Source: Pseudomaricurvus sp965662505 (GTDB taxonomy: Bacteria; Pseudomonadota; Gammaproteobacteria; Pseudomonadales; Cellvibrionaceae). From it: a DNA stretch of 48,031 bases. Positions 1 to 8,558 of this stretch are shown here, one piece after another (the first letter of the stretch is position 1; every line of letters starts with the position of its first letter). The stretch is taken from positions 1 to 48,031 of the forward strand of contig NZ_CBFIHX010000012.1 of NCBI RefSeq assembly GCF_965662505.1, in the 5' to 3' direction. Below the pieces are notes generated by a model that saw only the letters and a program-made list of their open reading frames with translations, was not told the DNA's origin and made no database searches. The position numbers were made by a program, and so were the translations under genes.

Positions 1-1824
1 CATCAGTCCCTCGTCTTCCTCCATTTCAATAGGAGCAATATCGTCTGTCTTTTCAGCGTCAGGACGATTTTCTGGTTCAGGGTCGCTTTCAAGCTCAGGG
101 CTGTTTTCAGCGCTTTCAGAAGCCTTGGGATCGTCATTTTCTTGCGCGGACTTTTCGTCCGGTGTTTCATCCGTGTCCGCCTCGGCGTCAGACACAGCCT
201 GTTCCAGTTCTTTCAGGCTGTCGTCTTTTCCGGTGCCCATAACCAGACGATAGGCCATAAACGCGATGAACAATAGAAGCAAATTACCGCCGCCGATCAC
301 AGCGTACAATAGCCAATCCGGCATTTTAGCGGGTAATGTCTCTTCTGGCAGTTCTTTCTCTGGCTCGACGGTCGGTGCCGGCTCTTCATTAACTTTGGTT
401 TCTTCAACGACAGCCTCTTCAACTACGGCAGGCTCAGGTTCTTTTGCAGGAGGAATCATGCCTTCTACTTCGCGCACTTGCATGTAGTGCGTCAATTGAC
501 GCTGAAAGCTTTTACCATCCACTACAACGGTGAGCTTATAACCTCCCGCTTGGTGAAAGACATCCAATTGTGCTGAATAGATACCATCCGTGGGCGGCAC
601 TTCGCCGCTCAATACTTTCTGCCAAACTTCTTTTGCAGCCGTTTCGTTTTTACCAACCTCTGCATCGCCATCCTGCTCCAACTGATGAACAGCACCGGTG
701 ACCGTCAGCAATCTCAGAAAATCAGCATCGGTGATCGTCCCCTCCTGATCTTGCATCAGCAAAGACAAATCCAATGTTTGATCCCAAAACACGTTATTGG
801 GCAGCGGTTTTAAAAACAAGTTGAGGTTACTGACAATAGTGATTCGACTGTCCGGCGCAACATCCGCCAATACTTGCCACTCACCTTCCACGGGTTGTTG
901 TAGGGTCACCAGATCGTACTGATCCGTGCGATACCAGTTCACGTCCGTCGCTTTTTCCTCAAACTGATATTCCTCTCCGTCCGGACTCAGCAATCGAGTG
1001 GGTGAACTGCCCGGCTGACGAAAGATTAGCGCGGTAAACTCTTCAATGCTCGAATCCACCAGAAAACGATTGTCCGACAGGGGCAATTGCTCCGCAGGCG
1101 TCGTCTGGTCAAAGATTCTCAAAAACACCTTCATTAACTCATCGGCTGTGTGCGCTACCGCGGACACGCCGCCAGTAGTCAATGCCAATTCGTCCATCAG
1201 CTTTTTGTCAGCGTGATCCGACAAGGCAATGGTGTGTAAGGTAAATCCCGAAGACTCAATATCAGGCAGAACGCTTTCAAGTATCCGCTGCCGTTCCAAT
1301 TGGTTTTTTTCTGGATCTTTGTCGATATCCACCATGCCATCGGTCAGCAGGATAATATGGGTCTGGTAATTGGTATTAGGGATATCGCGATCGTAAGCCG
1401 CTTTTTCCAACGCCTCACCGATGTTAGTAAACAGGCCATTGGACGTAATATGCCGGGTTTGTCGGGCGGCACGTTTTGTCCAGACATCGCTCACTTCGCC
1501 ATGGGACACCAACATGTTGACGTACTGACCAAAGGTCCAGACGCCGGCTTTACTGGTGTCCGGCAGTAACTGTAGCAGTAGCTCCAACGCAGGCTTACGC
1601 AAGTTGGCGGGATCATTCTTTTTCATGCTGCCGGAGATGTCGATCACTACGCGGACATCAGTAAATTCCGGAGCCTCAACCGAGTCTTCATCTACAGCTT
1701 GTGACCAAACAGAGGACGACCCCAGACAGCAGACCAGGAGCAGACACCCGATGAGCTTCCGCAAGGGCTTCTCTGGCATACACGGCTTATTAAAAAGACA
1801 AAAAGACAAGGACTTGGGTTTCAT
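1..1824 (-). CDS. VWA-domain membrane protein (3' end outside window)
   Basis: The frame is open from an ATG at 1824 to the window edge (608 codons), so the C-terminus is missing. A basic N-terminus and a hydrophobic stretch (LIGCLLLVCC) around residues 23-40 look like a signal peptide. A second in-frame ATG at 1779 would give a more normal signal peptide, and neither ATG has a clear ribosome binding site. A von Willebrand factor A domain follows, with the MIDAS motif DISGS near residue 54 and LLTDG near 155. A single membrane helix lies at about residues 500-523, then a strongly acidic tail of Glu/Asp/Ser/Pro. The likely topology is a large periplasmic VWA part, one helix and a cytoplasmic acidic tail. 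The MIDAS suggests metal-dependent protein binding; the ligand is unknown. Confidence 0.85.
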   Translation of the reverse strand, partial: MKPKSLSFCLFNKPCMPEKPLRKLIGCLLLVCCLGSSSVWSQAVDEDSVEAPEFTDVRVVIDISGSMKKNDPANLRKPALELLLQLLPDTSKAGVWTFGQYVNMLVSHGEVSDVWTKRAARQTRHITSNGLFTNIGEALEKAAYDRDIPNTNYQTHIILLTDGMVDIDKDPEKNQLERQRILESVLPDIESSGFTLHTIALSDHADKKLMDELALTTGGVSAVAHTADELMKVFLRIFDQTTPAEQLPLSDNRFLVDSSIEEFTALIFRQPGSSPTRLLSPDGEEYQFEEKATDVNWYRTDQYDLVTLQQPVEGEWQVLADVAPDSRITIVSNLNLFLKPLPNNVFWDQTLDLSLLMQDQEGTITDADFLRLLTVTGAVHQLEQDGDAEVGKNETAAKEVWQKVLSGEVPPTDGIYSAQLDVFHQAGGYKLTVVVDGKSFQRQLTHYMQVREVEGMIPPAKEPEPAVVEEAVVEETKVNEEPAPTVEPEKELPEETLPAKMPDWLLYAVIGGGNLLLLFIAFMAYRLVMGTGKDDSLKELEQAVSDAEADTDETPDEKSAQENDDPKASESAENSPELESDPEPENRPDAEKTDDIAPIEMEEDEGLM

Positions 1825-1959
1825 GAATAGACTCGCTGAATCCGGCATCCAGAGCGAGCATCACCCCGTGGCCGTATTTATACATCACTGTGTCTATAAA
1901 TACGGCCAGAAACCCAAATGCTTTAGAAAAACAGCAAAGAAATGGTGGGTTATTTCAGT

Positions 1960-2022
1960 TTTAAAACAAGTAGCCCTAGGTTTAAAACAGGAGGCCCTAG
2001 GTTTAAAACAGGAGGCCCAGAG
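1960..2022. repeat. Three 21-bp tandem units directly after a stop codon
   Basis: Three degenerate copies (1960-1980, 1981-2001, 2002-2022) abut the TAA of the minus-strand gene ending at 2023. On the minus strand the units carry CCTCCTGTTTTAA or CTACTTGTTTTAA. These resemble the gene's own last bases, GATCTGCTGGTTTAA. It is one of many post-stop arrays in this window. Confidence 0.85.
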
Positions 2023-2691
2023 TTAAACCAGCAGATCCGCCATGCGACGGCCTTTTTCGGTGAGATACCAGCGAATACCGTGCAGACCGCTTACCTTACC
2101 CACCAACTCTTTGGCAGACAGCTGAGCCAACGCTTTGCCGGTAGCGGTTTCTTCCGTACCCACTTGCCGACTTAAACCGGCCAGTGAGCGGAAAGTATAG
2201 CGTTCAGACGCCAGTGACTTGAGGGTTTTCTGAGCAGTCTCATCCAGATCCGCGTCCAGCTCAGGGGTTGTGCCGTCATCCAGCGGCGCATCCTGCTCCG
2301 TTTCTGCTTCAACCAGCGGCAACAACTCATCGCGCAACACACGCAGCTCCTGCTGAGCGGCTTCAGACTGAGCGCGAGCCAGAGTTGCTTCACGCAGAAT
2401 ACGGTCGGAGGTATTCACGATCACCACCCGCGCTGCAATCGCAGCAATCAGGCAGAAACCGGTGTAGATCAGCAAACGGGAGGGATCGCCCTGAATTTCC
2501 AGAATCAGATCGCTGTTCACAAAATCGAGGATCACCGGAACCAGAAAGGAGGCGCCAATACCGATCACGATACAACGTGGCAAACTGCCTGAATCACTGG
2601 TGTTCTGGTTCATCTGGTAGTAGTTGATCAGGCCGCCAAATATGCCTGAAACCAGCATGATCGCTGCCAGAATAAAAATATGATTCCCCAT
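2023..2691 (-). CDS. Three-TM protein with C-terminal winged-helix-like domain
   Basis: A 222-residue protein starting at ATG 2691. Three hydrophobic segments occupy roughly residues 5-24, 40-58 and 73-91, with a GGLINYY motif at the end of the first. A charged, coiled-coil-like stretch (about 95-130) and an acidic linker follow. Residues 150-222 look like a winged helix, ending in WYLTEKGRRMADLLV. The membrane part resembles what is annotated as YEATS-associated three-TM proteins, a family discussed with NTP-dependent conflict systems; that link is recalled and not searched. The gene lies between the VWA gene and a small membrane protein gene, all on the minus strand. Function is unknown; a membrane-tethered sensor or regulator is an inference. 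Confidence 0.75.
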   Translation of the reverse strand: MGNHIFILAAIMLVSGIFGGLINYYQMNQNTSDSGSLPRCIVIGIGASFLVPVILDFVNSDLILEIQGDPSRLLIYTGFCLIAAIAARVVIVNTSDRILREATLARAQSEAAQQELRVLRDELLPLVEAETEQDAPLDDGTTPELDADLDETAQKTLKSLASERYTFRSLAGLSRQVGTEETATGKALAQLSAKELVGKVSGLHGIRWYLTEKGRRMADLLV

Positions 2692-2720
2692 GGAACGCTC
2701 CTAATTGATAGTCCGTTATT

Positions 2721-2762
2721 CTTTTAACTATTTAACGACTGCTTTTAACTATTTAACTTAAC
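2721..2762. repeat. Two 21-bp tandem units in an intergenic region
   Basis: Units at 2721-2741 and 2742-2762 share an identical 16-bp core, CTTTTAACTATTTAAC. They lie between the start of the three-TM gene (2691) and the end of the next upstream gene (2836), in the likely 5' region of the former. Confidence 0.7.
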
Positions 2763-2811
2763 TATTGGTAAAACAACTTCTCTGAGATAAACGCTTTGGT
2801 TGTGATTGTCC

Positions 2812-2835
2812 ACGGTATCGCCACAGGGATACCGT
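2812..2835 (-). terminator. Stem-loop directly after a stop codon
   Basis: ACGGTATC and GATACCGT form a perfect 8-bp stem around an 8-nt loop, starting at the base after the TAA of the gene ending at 2836. There is no T run, so it is either a weak terminator or a 3'-end stabilising hairpin. Confidence 0.45.
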
Positions 2836-3252
2836 TTAAGCAGTTTCCGCCTCAGCCTCAGCCGTGTGCGTATGCTCTTCTTTGACTCGCTTTCTATGCA
2901 GCCAGTAGCGGCAAGCGCCGTCCCACAGCAAAGCCACGACAACACCAAATGCCAGGAATCCTAACCAGCTTGGGCCAACACGACTGAAGCCTTCCTGCCC
3001 GCCGAATACGGTTTCCATCAGCATCATCAAGGTGGCTGGCGCCATTTCTGTGTGATCTTCACCAATACTGAATGGGCACACCAGAGCTACCAGCATCACG
3101 CTTCGCAACACACGTCTCACGGTTGACCAGCCAATTCCCCGGGTAATCCGCCACCAGAAAATGAACAAACCCAGCGCACCCAGCAAATAATACATCCAGG
3201 CCACATGCGGATTGTCCAACATCGAGCCTTCAAACCATGAAGCGTCTATCAT
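2836..3252 (-). CDS. Small membrane protein of unknown function
   Basis: A 138-residue protein from ATG 3252. Three hydrophobic segments lie at about residues 17-34, 45-62 and 96-113. The C-terminus is charged and repetitive (HTHTAEAEAETA). I do not recognise a named family, although similar small membrane proteins accompany ycgN in pseudomonad-like genomes (recollection only). The gene is 57 bp downstream of ycgN on the same strand and is followed by a stem-loop, so it may end a small transcription unit. No catalytic motif is visible. Confidence 0.7.
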   Translation of the reverse strand: MIDASWFEGSMLDNPHVAWMYYLLGALGLFIFWWRITRGIGWSTVRRVLRSVMLVALVCPFSIGEDHTEMAPATLMMLMETVFGGQEGFSRVGPSWLGFLAFGVVVALLWDGACRYWLHRKRVKEEHTHTAEAEAETA

Positions 3253-3309
3253 CTATTGTTTCCAAATTTTTCTTTGATGTTCACCGGTTAGCGTATGCAA
3301 CCAACGGGG

Positions 3310-3759
3310 TTATTCCACCCAGTGAACAACGTAGTCTTCCAATTCATCTTCAGGAATATCGCCCTCGGCGTAAACCCTTCCCCGCACGGAAATTCCCGCT
3401 TTGTGGACTGAATCCCGATTGCCGGAAATCAGAGGGTGCCAGTCGTAGAGCGGTTTGCCTTCAGCAACCAGTCGGTAGGCACAGGTCTGTGGCAGCCAGT
3501 GGAAAAGCGTCACATCCTCAGGTTTAAGATCGATACACTCAGGCACCAGTTCCAGCCGTTGACCATACTCGCGACAACCGCCCTTGTCCCGATCCAGATA
3601 GCGGCAGGCGACGCAAGTGTAATGCACCTCACCGGTATCTTCATCTTCCAACTTATGGAGGCAGCATTTTCCGCAACCGTCGCAGAGAGATTCCCATTCA
3701 TCTTCCGACAATTCGGACAGGGACTTACGTTCCCAAAAGTGGGCAAATTGAGCAATCAT
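3310..3759 (-). CDS. ycgN: YcgN family cysteine-cluster protein (UPF0260)
   Basis: A 149-residue protein, the usual length for the family. The N-terminal part has the family pattern CDGCGKCC at about residues 27-34, then CVACRYL (48-54) and a further Cys at about 62. The cysteine spacing suggests a metal or iron-sulfur site, but the family has no firmly assigned reaction. The start at ATG 3759 matches the usual N-terminus (MIAQFAHFWE). It lies near ycgL and rnd on the same strand, an arrangement recalled from Pseudomonas relatives, although a REP-like element separates it from ycgL here. Confidence 0.9.
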   Translation of the reverse strand: MIAQFAHFWERKSLSELSEDEWESLCDGCGKCCLHKLEDEDTGEVHYTCVACRYLDRDKGGCREYGQRLELVPECIDLKPEDVTLFHWLPQTCAYRLVAEGKPLYDWHPLISGNRDSVHKAGISVRGRVYAEGDIPEDELEDYVVHWVE

Positions 3760-3824
3760 ACCGTAATCTGATTTAAATCCTGACAGTTCAAGAGAATGGC
3801 CACTTCTGTGACAACCTTTCTACC

Positions 3825-3926
3825 GTCATTGCGAGGAGCACAGCGACGCGGCAATCCATGGTTGGCAGGGTCTAGATGCAGTGTGCTAATAATGGATTGC
3901 CGCGTCATTTCATTCCTCGCAATGAC
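3825..3926. repeat. REP/MITE-like inverted repeat
   Basis: Two 35-bp arms at 3825-3859 and 3892-3926 are inverted copies. The outer parts (GTCATTGCGAGGAG and GCGGCAATCCAT) match exactly, with a mismatched 8-bp block between them. The arms flank a 32-bp centre. The CATTGCGAGG...GCGGCAATCC type of repeat is scattered through many unrelated bacterial genomes. There is no coding content. Confidence 0.85.
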
Positions 3927-3979
3927 AATGCTGTCTTTTTCAATCGGCTGCTGCAACCGGCTGCTGGAGGGTAAATTCG

Positions 3980-4270
3980 TCACTTGAGGTTCATTTTGGT
4001 GTTCTGCAAGTGAATATCGAGCATCTCGCTGTCTTTGGCTGGCGGCATTTGCAGATAGTAACCATTCACTTGTAACTGCTCCATCACACGCTCAGCGTCG
4101 ACACGAGCCAGCTTTTTACCCGCTTGCAACAACAGGGTCATCACATGACGAGGCTTGCCAAACCGGTCCAGCAGCGCTTCTGGAACCCGGGTCAGAGCCT
4201 CTGACTTCGTCACATAGAGATACATCTCTTCATCAATCGGGCTTCTGTAGATGTCGCAAATAATTTTCAT
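3980..4270 (-). CDS. ycgL: YcgL domain-containing protein
   Basis: A 96-residue protein. The ATG at 4270 (MKIICDIYRS) is preferred over upstream in-frame codons because YcgL proteins begin this way. Family features are the N-terminal CDIYRSPIDEEMYLYV (about residues 5-20), PEALLDRFGKP in the middle, and NGYYLQMPP near residue 70. The biochemical function of YcgL is unsettled. The gene follows rnd by 128 bp on the same strand, as in relatives. The bases after its stop contain a short near-duplication (CAGCAGCCGGTTG / CAGCAGCCGATTG). Confidence 0.9.
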   Translation of the reverse strand: MKIICDIYRSPIDEEMYLYVTKSEALTRVPEALLDRFGKPRHVMTLLLQAGKKLARVDAERVMEQLQVNGYYLQMPPAKDSEMLDIHLQNTKMNLK

Positions 4271-4398
4271 AGTAATCCTATTCCGCGCTGGCACCGGTCA
4301 CTGGCGCTCCTCAGCCTTTTTGATTTGAATCCCACAGTCAATATTGTTGGTCCAACTCGATACGCACTGAACCCAGCGACATAAGGTAATAACCGCCA

Positions 4399-5532
4399 TT
4401 ACCACGTCTGAGCAATATCCAGTAACCCTCGACCAACCACGTCACGCCGCCAGCCTGACAAGCGCTCATTTAAACTATAGACGTCATTTTCCATGCCAGA
4501 GCGCACAAGATCTTCATAATCCTTTTTCCGCACCAGAATTTCGGGGGCAATCACCAGCTTTTCGGCGGTTTCCCGCGTGTGATTTTTCAACGCCTTCATC
4601 AAATCCCCCTGCTCTGGCGGCAGTGGTTTAGGCAATCGTTCAGGGCACTCATAGTCGGGCTTCTGTCGCTGTTGGGCGATGATGGCAAGTAACTGCTCAC
4701 CATCGGCTTTGAGCGTACGTGCCGTCATCCCTTCCAGTCCGGCGATCTGTTTCAGCTCGGTAGGCTGATAGCGAGCCATATCCCACAGGGCGCGCTCTTT
4801 AATCAGTCGGTTGCGGGGGATATCCCGCTCCCGGGCCTGCTCTTCACGCCAGGCGGCCAGCGCCTGCAGCGTCGCCAACTGGGGTCGATTTAATTTCCAG
4901 GCGGATTTAATTTTCAGGTACATCTGATCATAATCTGTACCTCTTTCGGCCTGAGACACTATGTCGGCGCAATCCGATTCTACCCAGGACAAGCGATCAT
5001 CCTGCTTCAGTTGCTTCAACAACAGGCCGTACACCACCAGCAGATAGGCCACATCCAGAGCCGCGTACTGCAGCTGAGGCTGACTTAACGGGCGCTGCAG
5101 CCAGTCGGAGCGGGTTTCGCTCTTTGGCACCTCAACCCCCAACATGACTTCCACCAGCTTCGCATACCCCAGAGAAAAACCCTTCCCGGCGACCGCGGCG
5201 GCCAACTGAGTGTCGAATACTGGCGATGGCGTGATGCCCAGAAACGTCTGAAATACCTCCATGTCTTCTGAGCAGGAATGCAGCACCTTGGTGATGTTGG
5301 GGTTAGTCATAATCGCAGCAAACGCGGAAAAATCATCGATCGACAGCGGATCCAGTAAATAACACCCCTGACCATCTCCCACCTGAAACAAGGCGGCAAT
5401 GGGAAAAAACGTCGTGCTGCGCATAAATTCTGTGTCCACAGCGATGGCCGCCTGCTGGCTCCAGCGCTCACAAAGACGTTCCAGCTCTGCGGTTTCAGTG
5501 ACCCAAATAGGCTCTGAGGGAATAATAGACAT
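4399..5532 (-). CDS. rnd: Ribonuclease D
   Basis: A 377-residue 3'-5' exoribonuclease that trims tRNA precursors and other structured RNA ends. The DEDD exonuclease fold is visible: motif I VDTEF near residue 34, motif II around HSCSEDME near 85, and motif III YAALDVAYLL near 155, where Tyr and Asp fit the DEDDy subclass. An HRDC domain follows at about 210-290 (QLATLQALAAWREEQARERDIPRN). Length is typical of the family (about 375). Start is ATG 5532. It is expressed away from recR, with 59 bp between recR's stop and its start. Confidence 0.95.
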   Translation of the reverse strand: MSIIPSEPIWVTETAELERLCERWSQQAAIAVDTEFMRSTTFFPIAALFQVGDGQGCYLLDPLSIDDFSAFAAIMTNPNITKVLHSCSEDMEVFQTFLGITPSPVFDTQLAAAVAGKGFSLGYAKLVEVMLGVEVPKSETRSDWLQRPLSQPQLQYAALDVAYLLVVYGLLLKQLKQDDRLSWVESDCADIVSQAERGTDYDQMYLKIKSAWKLNRPQLATLQALAAWREEQARERDIPRNRLIKERALWDMARYQPTELKQIAGLEGMTARTLKADGEQLLAIIAQQRQKPDYECPERLPKPLPPEQGDLMKALKNHTRETAEKLVIAPEILVRKKDYEDLVRSGMENDVYSLNERLSGWRRDVVGRGLLDIAQTW

Positions 5533-5590
5533 GCAGTTACTCAGTTAACGGAGAGATAAGACAACAACAGATAAATGCCAAACGGCACGG

Positions 5591-6184
5591 TTATACCGCG
5601 CGTCGGGAGGACAATGCGTGAGCCAGAGTCCCGCCGTCGATGTATTCCAGTTCGCCACCCAAGGGCACGCCATTGGCGATACGCGTCACCTGCACCTTCT
5701 GTGCCTTGGCCTGATCCGCAATGTAATGAGCGGTAGCTTCACCTTCGACGGTAGGATTGGTGGCAAGGATCAATTCCTGAATCTCGCCACTTTGTAAGCG
5801 GGTCAGCAACACATCCAGACCAATATCAGCCGGACCGATCCCATCGATGGGCGACAAGTGCCCCATCAAAATAAAATACTTGCCCTGATAGACCCCGGCA
5901 GACTCCATTGCCAGCACATCGGCCGGCGTTTCCACCACACACAGCAGAGAATCATCACGGCGAGGATTCGCGCAAATACCGCAGACGGCCTCTTCGGTCA
6001 GTGTCCGACAGCGGCCGCAATTGCCCACGCCTTCAACGGCTTTTCCCAGACTGGAGGCGAGACGAGATGCCCCTTCACGATCTCGCTCCAGCAGGTGCAA
6101 GGCCATGCGTTGAGCGGATTTCGGACCCACACCGGGCAAGCAGCGCAAACTGCTCATTAACTCATCAATTAAGGGGCTAAACAT
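5591..6184 (-). CDS. recR: Recombination protein RecR
   Basis: A 197-residue protein of the RecFOR pathway, which helps load RecA onto SSB-coated gaps. Visible parts are an N-terminal helix-hairpin-helix (LPGVGPKSAQRMA, residues 17-29), a four-cysteine zinc finger (CGRCRTLTEEAVCGIC, about 56-71) and a Toprim domain with CVVETPADVLAME near 82. The ATG at 6184 gives the standard N-terminus. It is last in the unit dnaX-ybaB-recR, the normal gammaproteobacterial order. The 78-bp gap to ybaB holds a tandem repeat. Confidence 0.97.
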   Translation of the reverse strand: MFSPLIDELMSSLRCLPGVGPKSAQRMALHLLERDREGASRLASSLGKAVEGVGNCGRCRTLTEEAVCGICANPRRDDSLLCVVETPADVLAMESAGVYQGKYFILMGHLSPIDGIGPADIGLDVLLTRLQSGEIQELILATNPTVEGEATAHYIADQAKAQKVQVTRIANGVPLGGELEYIDGGTLAHALSSRRAV

Positions 6185-6192
6185 AAATTACG

Positions 6193-6245
6193 CTTTACGA
6201 CTCACGCTAAGTTTACAAGTCACACTCAGTTTACAACTCAAACGA
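6193..6245. repeat. 18-bp tandem repeat between ybaB and recR
   Basis: Three degenerate units (about 6193-6210, 6211-6228, 6229-6245). On the forward strand each has a TTTACRASTCA-like core. They lie about 20 bp beyond the ybaB stop and immediately before the recR start, so the repeat also occupies the recR leader. Confidence 0.7.
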
Positions 6246-6261
6246 CAGTGGGTACTTCGAA

Positions 6262-6582
6262 TTAAAACGGCATTTTGAAACCCGGTGGCATTTGCATGCC
6301 GGAGGTCAGATCGCCCATCTTGTCTTTGGTATTCGCTTCGACCTTGCGTACCGCATCGTTTACCGCGGCGGCCAACAGGTCTTCCAGAATTTCTTTGTCT
6401 TCGGTCAACAGGCTCGGATCAATGTCTACAGCTTTGACATCGTGCCGACCGGTCATGGTGACCTTGACCAGCCCCGCACCGGATTCTCCCTGGACTTCTG
6501 CCTCAGCCAACTCTTCCTGCATTTTCTGCATGTTGGCCTGCATTTCCTGGGCCTGCTTCATTAAATCGCCAATGCCTTTCAT
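6262..6582 (-). CDS. ybaB: YbaB/EbfC family nucleoid-associated protein
   Basis: A 106-residue DNA-binding protein; the family forms tweezer-like dimers. The helical Met/Gln-rich start (MKGIGDLMKQAQEMQANMQKMQEEL) and the core motif VKVTMTGRHDVKAVDIDPSLL (about 40-60) are typical. A good ribosome binding site (GAGGTAAC) precedes ATG 6582. It sits 41 bp after dnaX and before recR, the conserved order. Confidence 0.95.
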   Translation of the reverse strand: MKGIGDLMKQAQEMQANMQKMQEELAEAEVQGESGAGLVKVTMTGRHDVKAVDIDPSLLTEDKEILEDLLAAAVNDAVRKVEANTKDKMGDLTSGMQMPPGFKMPF

Positions 6583-6623
6583 AGTTACCTCTCAATGCCC
6601 CCTAAGGGGTGATCTGACATGAT

Positions 6624-8558
6624 TTATTCATCCAGGATGGGACGAACGGACTCTTCGTCCAACACACCTTCAAACTGTTGCAATAACTGCTGCACCACAG
6701 GATCCGTATTCATGGCATTCAACGCATAGGCGTGCTGTTCCTGACGAATACGGATGGCACAGGCCGCTGGAGTTTCGGCAGTTACCGTACCCAGCTCAAT
6801 CACGGCGGTCATCGGTTGACCAAAATACTGCCCCAGCAGATCCGACAAGCGCCCCTGATGGCCCTCGTCATAGAGCGTGCTGTGGTTGTGATCCAGCAGA
6901 AAATACCACTGATCGCCTTCGATATGCTGCAGTAAACAATTCGAGACCGTACTCTGCAGCACACCACCGACTCCCAGACCGGCATAGAGCTCAATCCAAC
7001 GGTCAGGCGTCATGGCTGACAGAGGAATCTTTTTTAACTCGGGGCTTTTCACCTCCGGCTTCTCGACCACGGGCACCTGACGCGCGGGCTGTAAGCCCAT
7101 TGCCGTCATCTCTTCTGGAGACAGACTGCGCTTTTGAGCCTCACCCGCCTGGGCGGTTTCATTTACTGAAGGTGGCTCAGGAGCAGGAGGTTCAGGAGCC
7201 GATGGCTCAGAAACATGCTCCACAGGTCTGGCGTGTTCGGTTTGAGATTCCGGCTGAACTTGTTGCGGCTCTTCTGCTACCGGCTCAGATTTTACTTCTG
7301 CCTCTGGCTGAGGCTCTTGTGGCTGATGCTCTTGCTGAACTTGAGGCTCTTGTGGAGTTTGAGGCTGCGGTGCAGGTGGCGCGACTTGCTGCGGTGCAGG
7401 CTCGGGTTCTGCAACGGCTTGCGGTGCTGTCGGTGTGGATTGCGGCAGCGGCTGTGTCGGCACACTGTGTACACCCTGCGGGCGGAACGCCATCATGCGC
7501 AGCAGTACCATTTCAAACCCGGCGCGCATATCCGGCGACATCGGCAGGTCACGACGCCCCATCAGGGCGGTCTGATAAAAGAGCTGTACGTCTTCAGGCG
7601 GTAATTGCTGCGCCAGGGTCAGTATTTGTTGCTGATCCCCCCGGCTGTTGTCCACGGCCTCCGGCAAAGCCTGTGCAATGGCAATACGATGCAGCGAGGA
7701 CAGCAACTCGGCCAGAGCACCACTGTAATCCGGCGCATGCTCCGACAACTCATCAACCGCCTGCAAGACCGCCTGCCCCTGACCGGAGACCAGTGCTTCG
7801 AGCACCCGGTAGACCAGATTTTGGTCGATGGTGCCCAGCATGGAACGCACTTCACTTTCAGCAACCTTGCCACCGCCAAAGGCAATGGCCTGGTCCGCCA
7901 GACTCATGGCATCGCGCATACTGCCATCGGCAGCGCGGCCCAACTGCCACAGTGCAGATTCTTCAAACGGCACCATCTCTTGCTCAAGCACGTACTGGAG
8001 GTGCCCGACGATGCGTTCGGGGTCCATATTCTTCAAATGGAATTGCAGACAGCGAGACAGGATCGTCACCGGCAACTTTTGCGGATCAGTCGTAGCCAGC
8101 AGGAATTTCACATGGGGTGGCGGCTCTTCCAACGTCTTCAACAGCGCATTAAAACTGTGGCTGGAGAGCATGTGCACCTCATCGATCAAGTACACCTTGT
8201 AGCGCCCACGGGTCGGCGCATATTGAACGTTTTCCAATAGCTCGCGGGTATCTTCAACCTTGGTACGCGAGGCCGCATCCACTTCGATCAGATCAACGAA
8301 ACGTCCCTCAGCGATTTCAACACAGGCGCCGCACTGGCCGCAGGGCTCAGAGCTGACGCCAGATTCACAATTCAGGCATTTGGCCAGGATGCGAGCGATG
8401 GTGGTCTTCCCCACCCCGCGAGTGCCGGTAAACAAATAGGCATGATGCAGACGATTGTGATCCAGCGCGTTCACCAGCGCTTGCAGCACGTGCTGCTGTC
8501 CAACCAGCTCACGGAAAGTCCGCGGACGCCATTTTCGGGCAAGAACTTGATAGCTCAT
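6624..8558 (-). CDS. dnaX: DNA polymerase III subunit gamma/tau
   Basis: The clamp-loader ATPase of the replicative polymerase, 644 residues from ATG 8558 (MSYQVLARKWRP, the usual start; an in-frame ATG at 8585 adds nine residues). Walker A GTRGVGKT is near residue 45, a zinc cysteine cluster lies at about 64-82, Walker B/DExx (LIDEVHML) near 126 and the SRC finger near 168. A long Pro/Gln/Glu-rich linker spans about 370-490, followed by the tau-specific region that binds the polymerase alpha subunit in homologues. The slippery heptamer at 7029-7035 could give a shorter gamma form of about 518 residues. ffs lies upstream, ybaB and recR downstream. Confidence 0.97.
   Translation of the reverse strand: MSYQVLARKWRPRTFRELVGQQHVLQALVNALDHNRLHHAYLFTGTRGVGKTTIARILAKCLNCESGVSSEPCGQCGACVEIAEGRFVDLIEVDAASRTKVEDTRELLENVQYAPTRGRYKVYLIDEVHMLSSHSFNALLKTLEEPPPHVKFLLATTDPQKLPVTILSRCLQFHLKNMDPERIVGHLQYVLEQEMVPFEESALWQLGRAADGSMRDAMSLADQAIAFGGGKVAESEVRSMLGTIDQNLVYRVLEALVSGQGQAVLQAVDELSEHAPDYSGALAELLSSLHRIAIAQALPEAVDNSRGDQQQILTLAQQLPPEDVQLFYQTALMGRRDLPMSPDMRAGFEMVLLRMMAFRPQGVHSVPTQPLPQSTPTAPQAVAEPEPAPQQVAPPAPQPQTPQEPQVQQEHQPQEPQPEAEVKSEPVAEEPQQVQPESQTEHARPVEHVSEPSAPEPPAPEPPSVNETAQAGEAQKRSLSPEEMTAMGLQPARQVPVVEKPEVKSPELKKIPLSAMTPDRWIELYAGLGVGGVLQSTVSNCLLQHIEGDQWYFLLDHNHSTLYDEGHQGRLSDLLGQYFGQPMTAVIELGTVTAETPAACAIRIRQEQHAYALNAMNTDPVVQQLLQQFEGVLDEESVRPILDE
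7003..7054 (-). promoter_or_regulatory. Candidate programmed -1 frameshift site in dnaX
   Basis: In the reading frame, TTA AAA AAG (7037-7029) contains the heptamer A AAA AAG, the E. coli dnaX slippery sequence. A Shine-Dalgarno-like GGAGGTG ends 14 nt upstream. A weak 5-bp stem (GTCAG/CTGAC) begins 8 nt downstream. Slipping back one base gives eight more codons (DSSVSHDA) and a TGA at 7003-7005. The site lies at the boundary between the linker and the tau-specific domain, where frameshifting would yield gamma. Confidence 0.65.

Noticed and set aside
1960..2022. CRISPR array
   Set aside because: The units are contiguous, degenerate and without spacers; no cas gene is present. The same holds for the other tandem arrays.
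3825..3926. Insertion sequence
   Set aside because: It has inverted arms but only 32 bp between them and no transposase; a REP/MITE-like element fits better.
7100..8095. A 331-codon open frame on the plus strand
   Set aside because: It lies wholly opposite dnaX, is Pro/Ala/Arg-rich in the way of a shadow frame, and has no ribosome binding site or recognisable domain.
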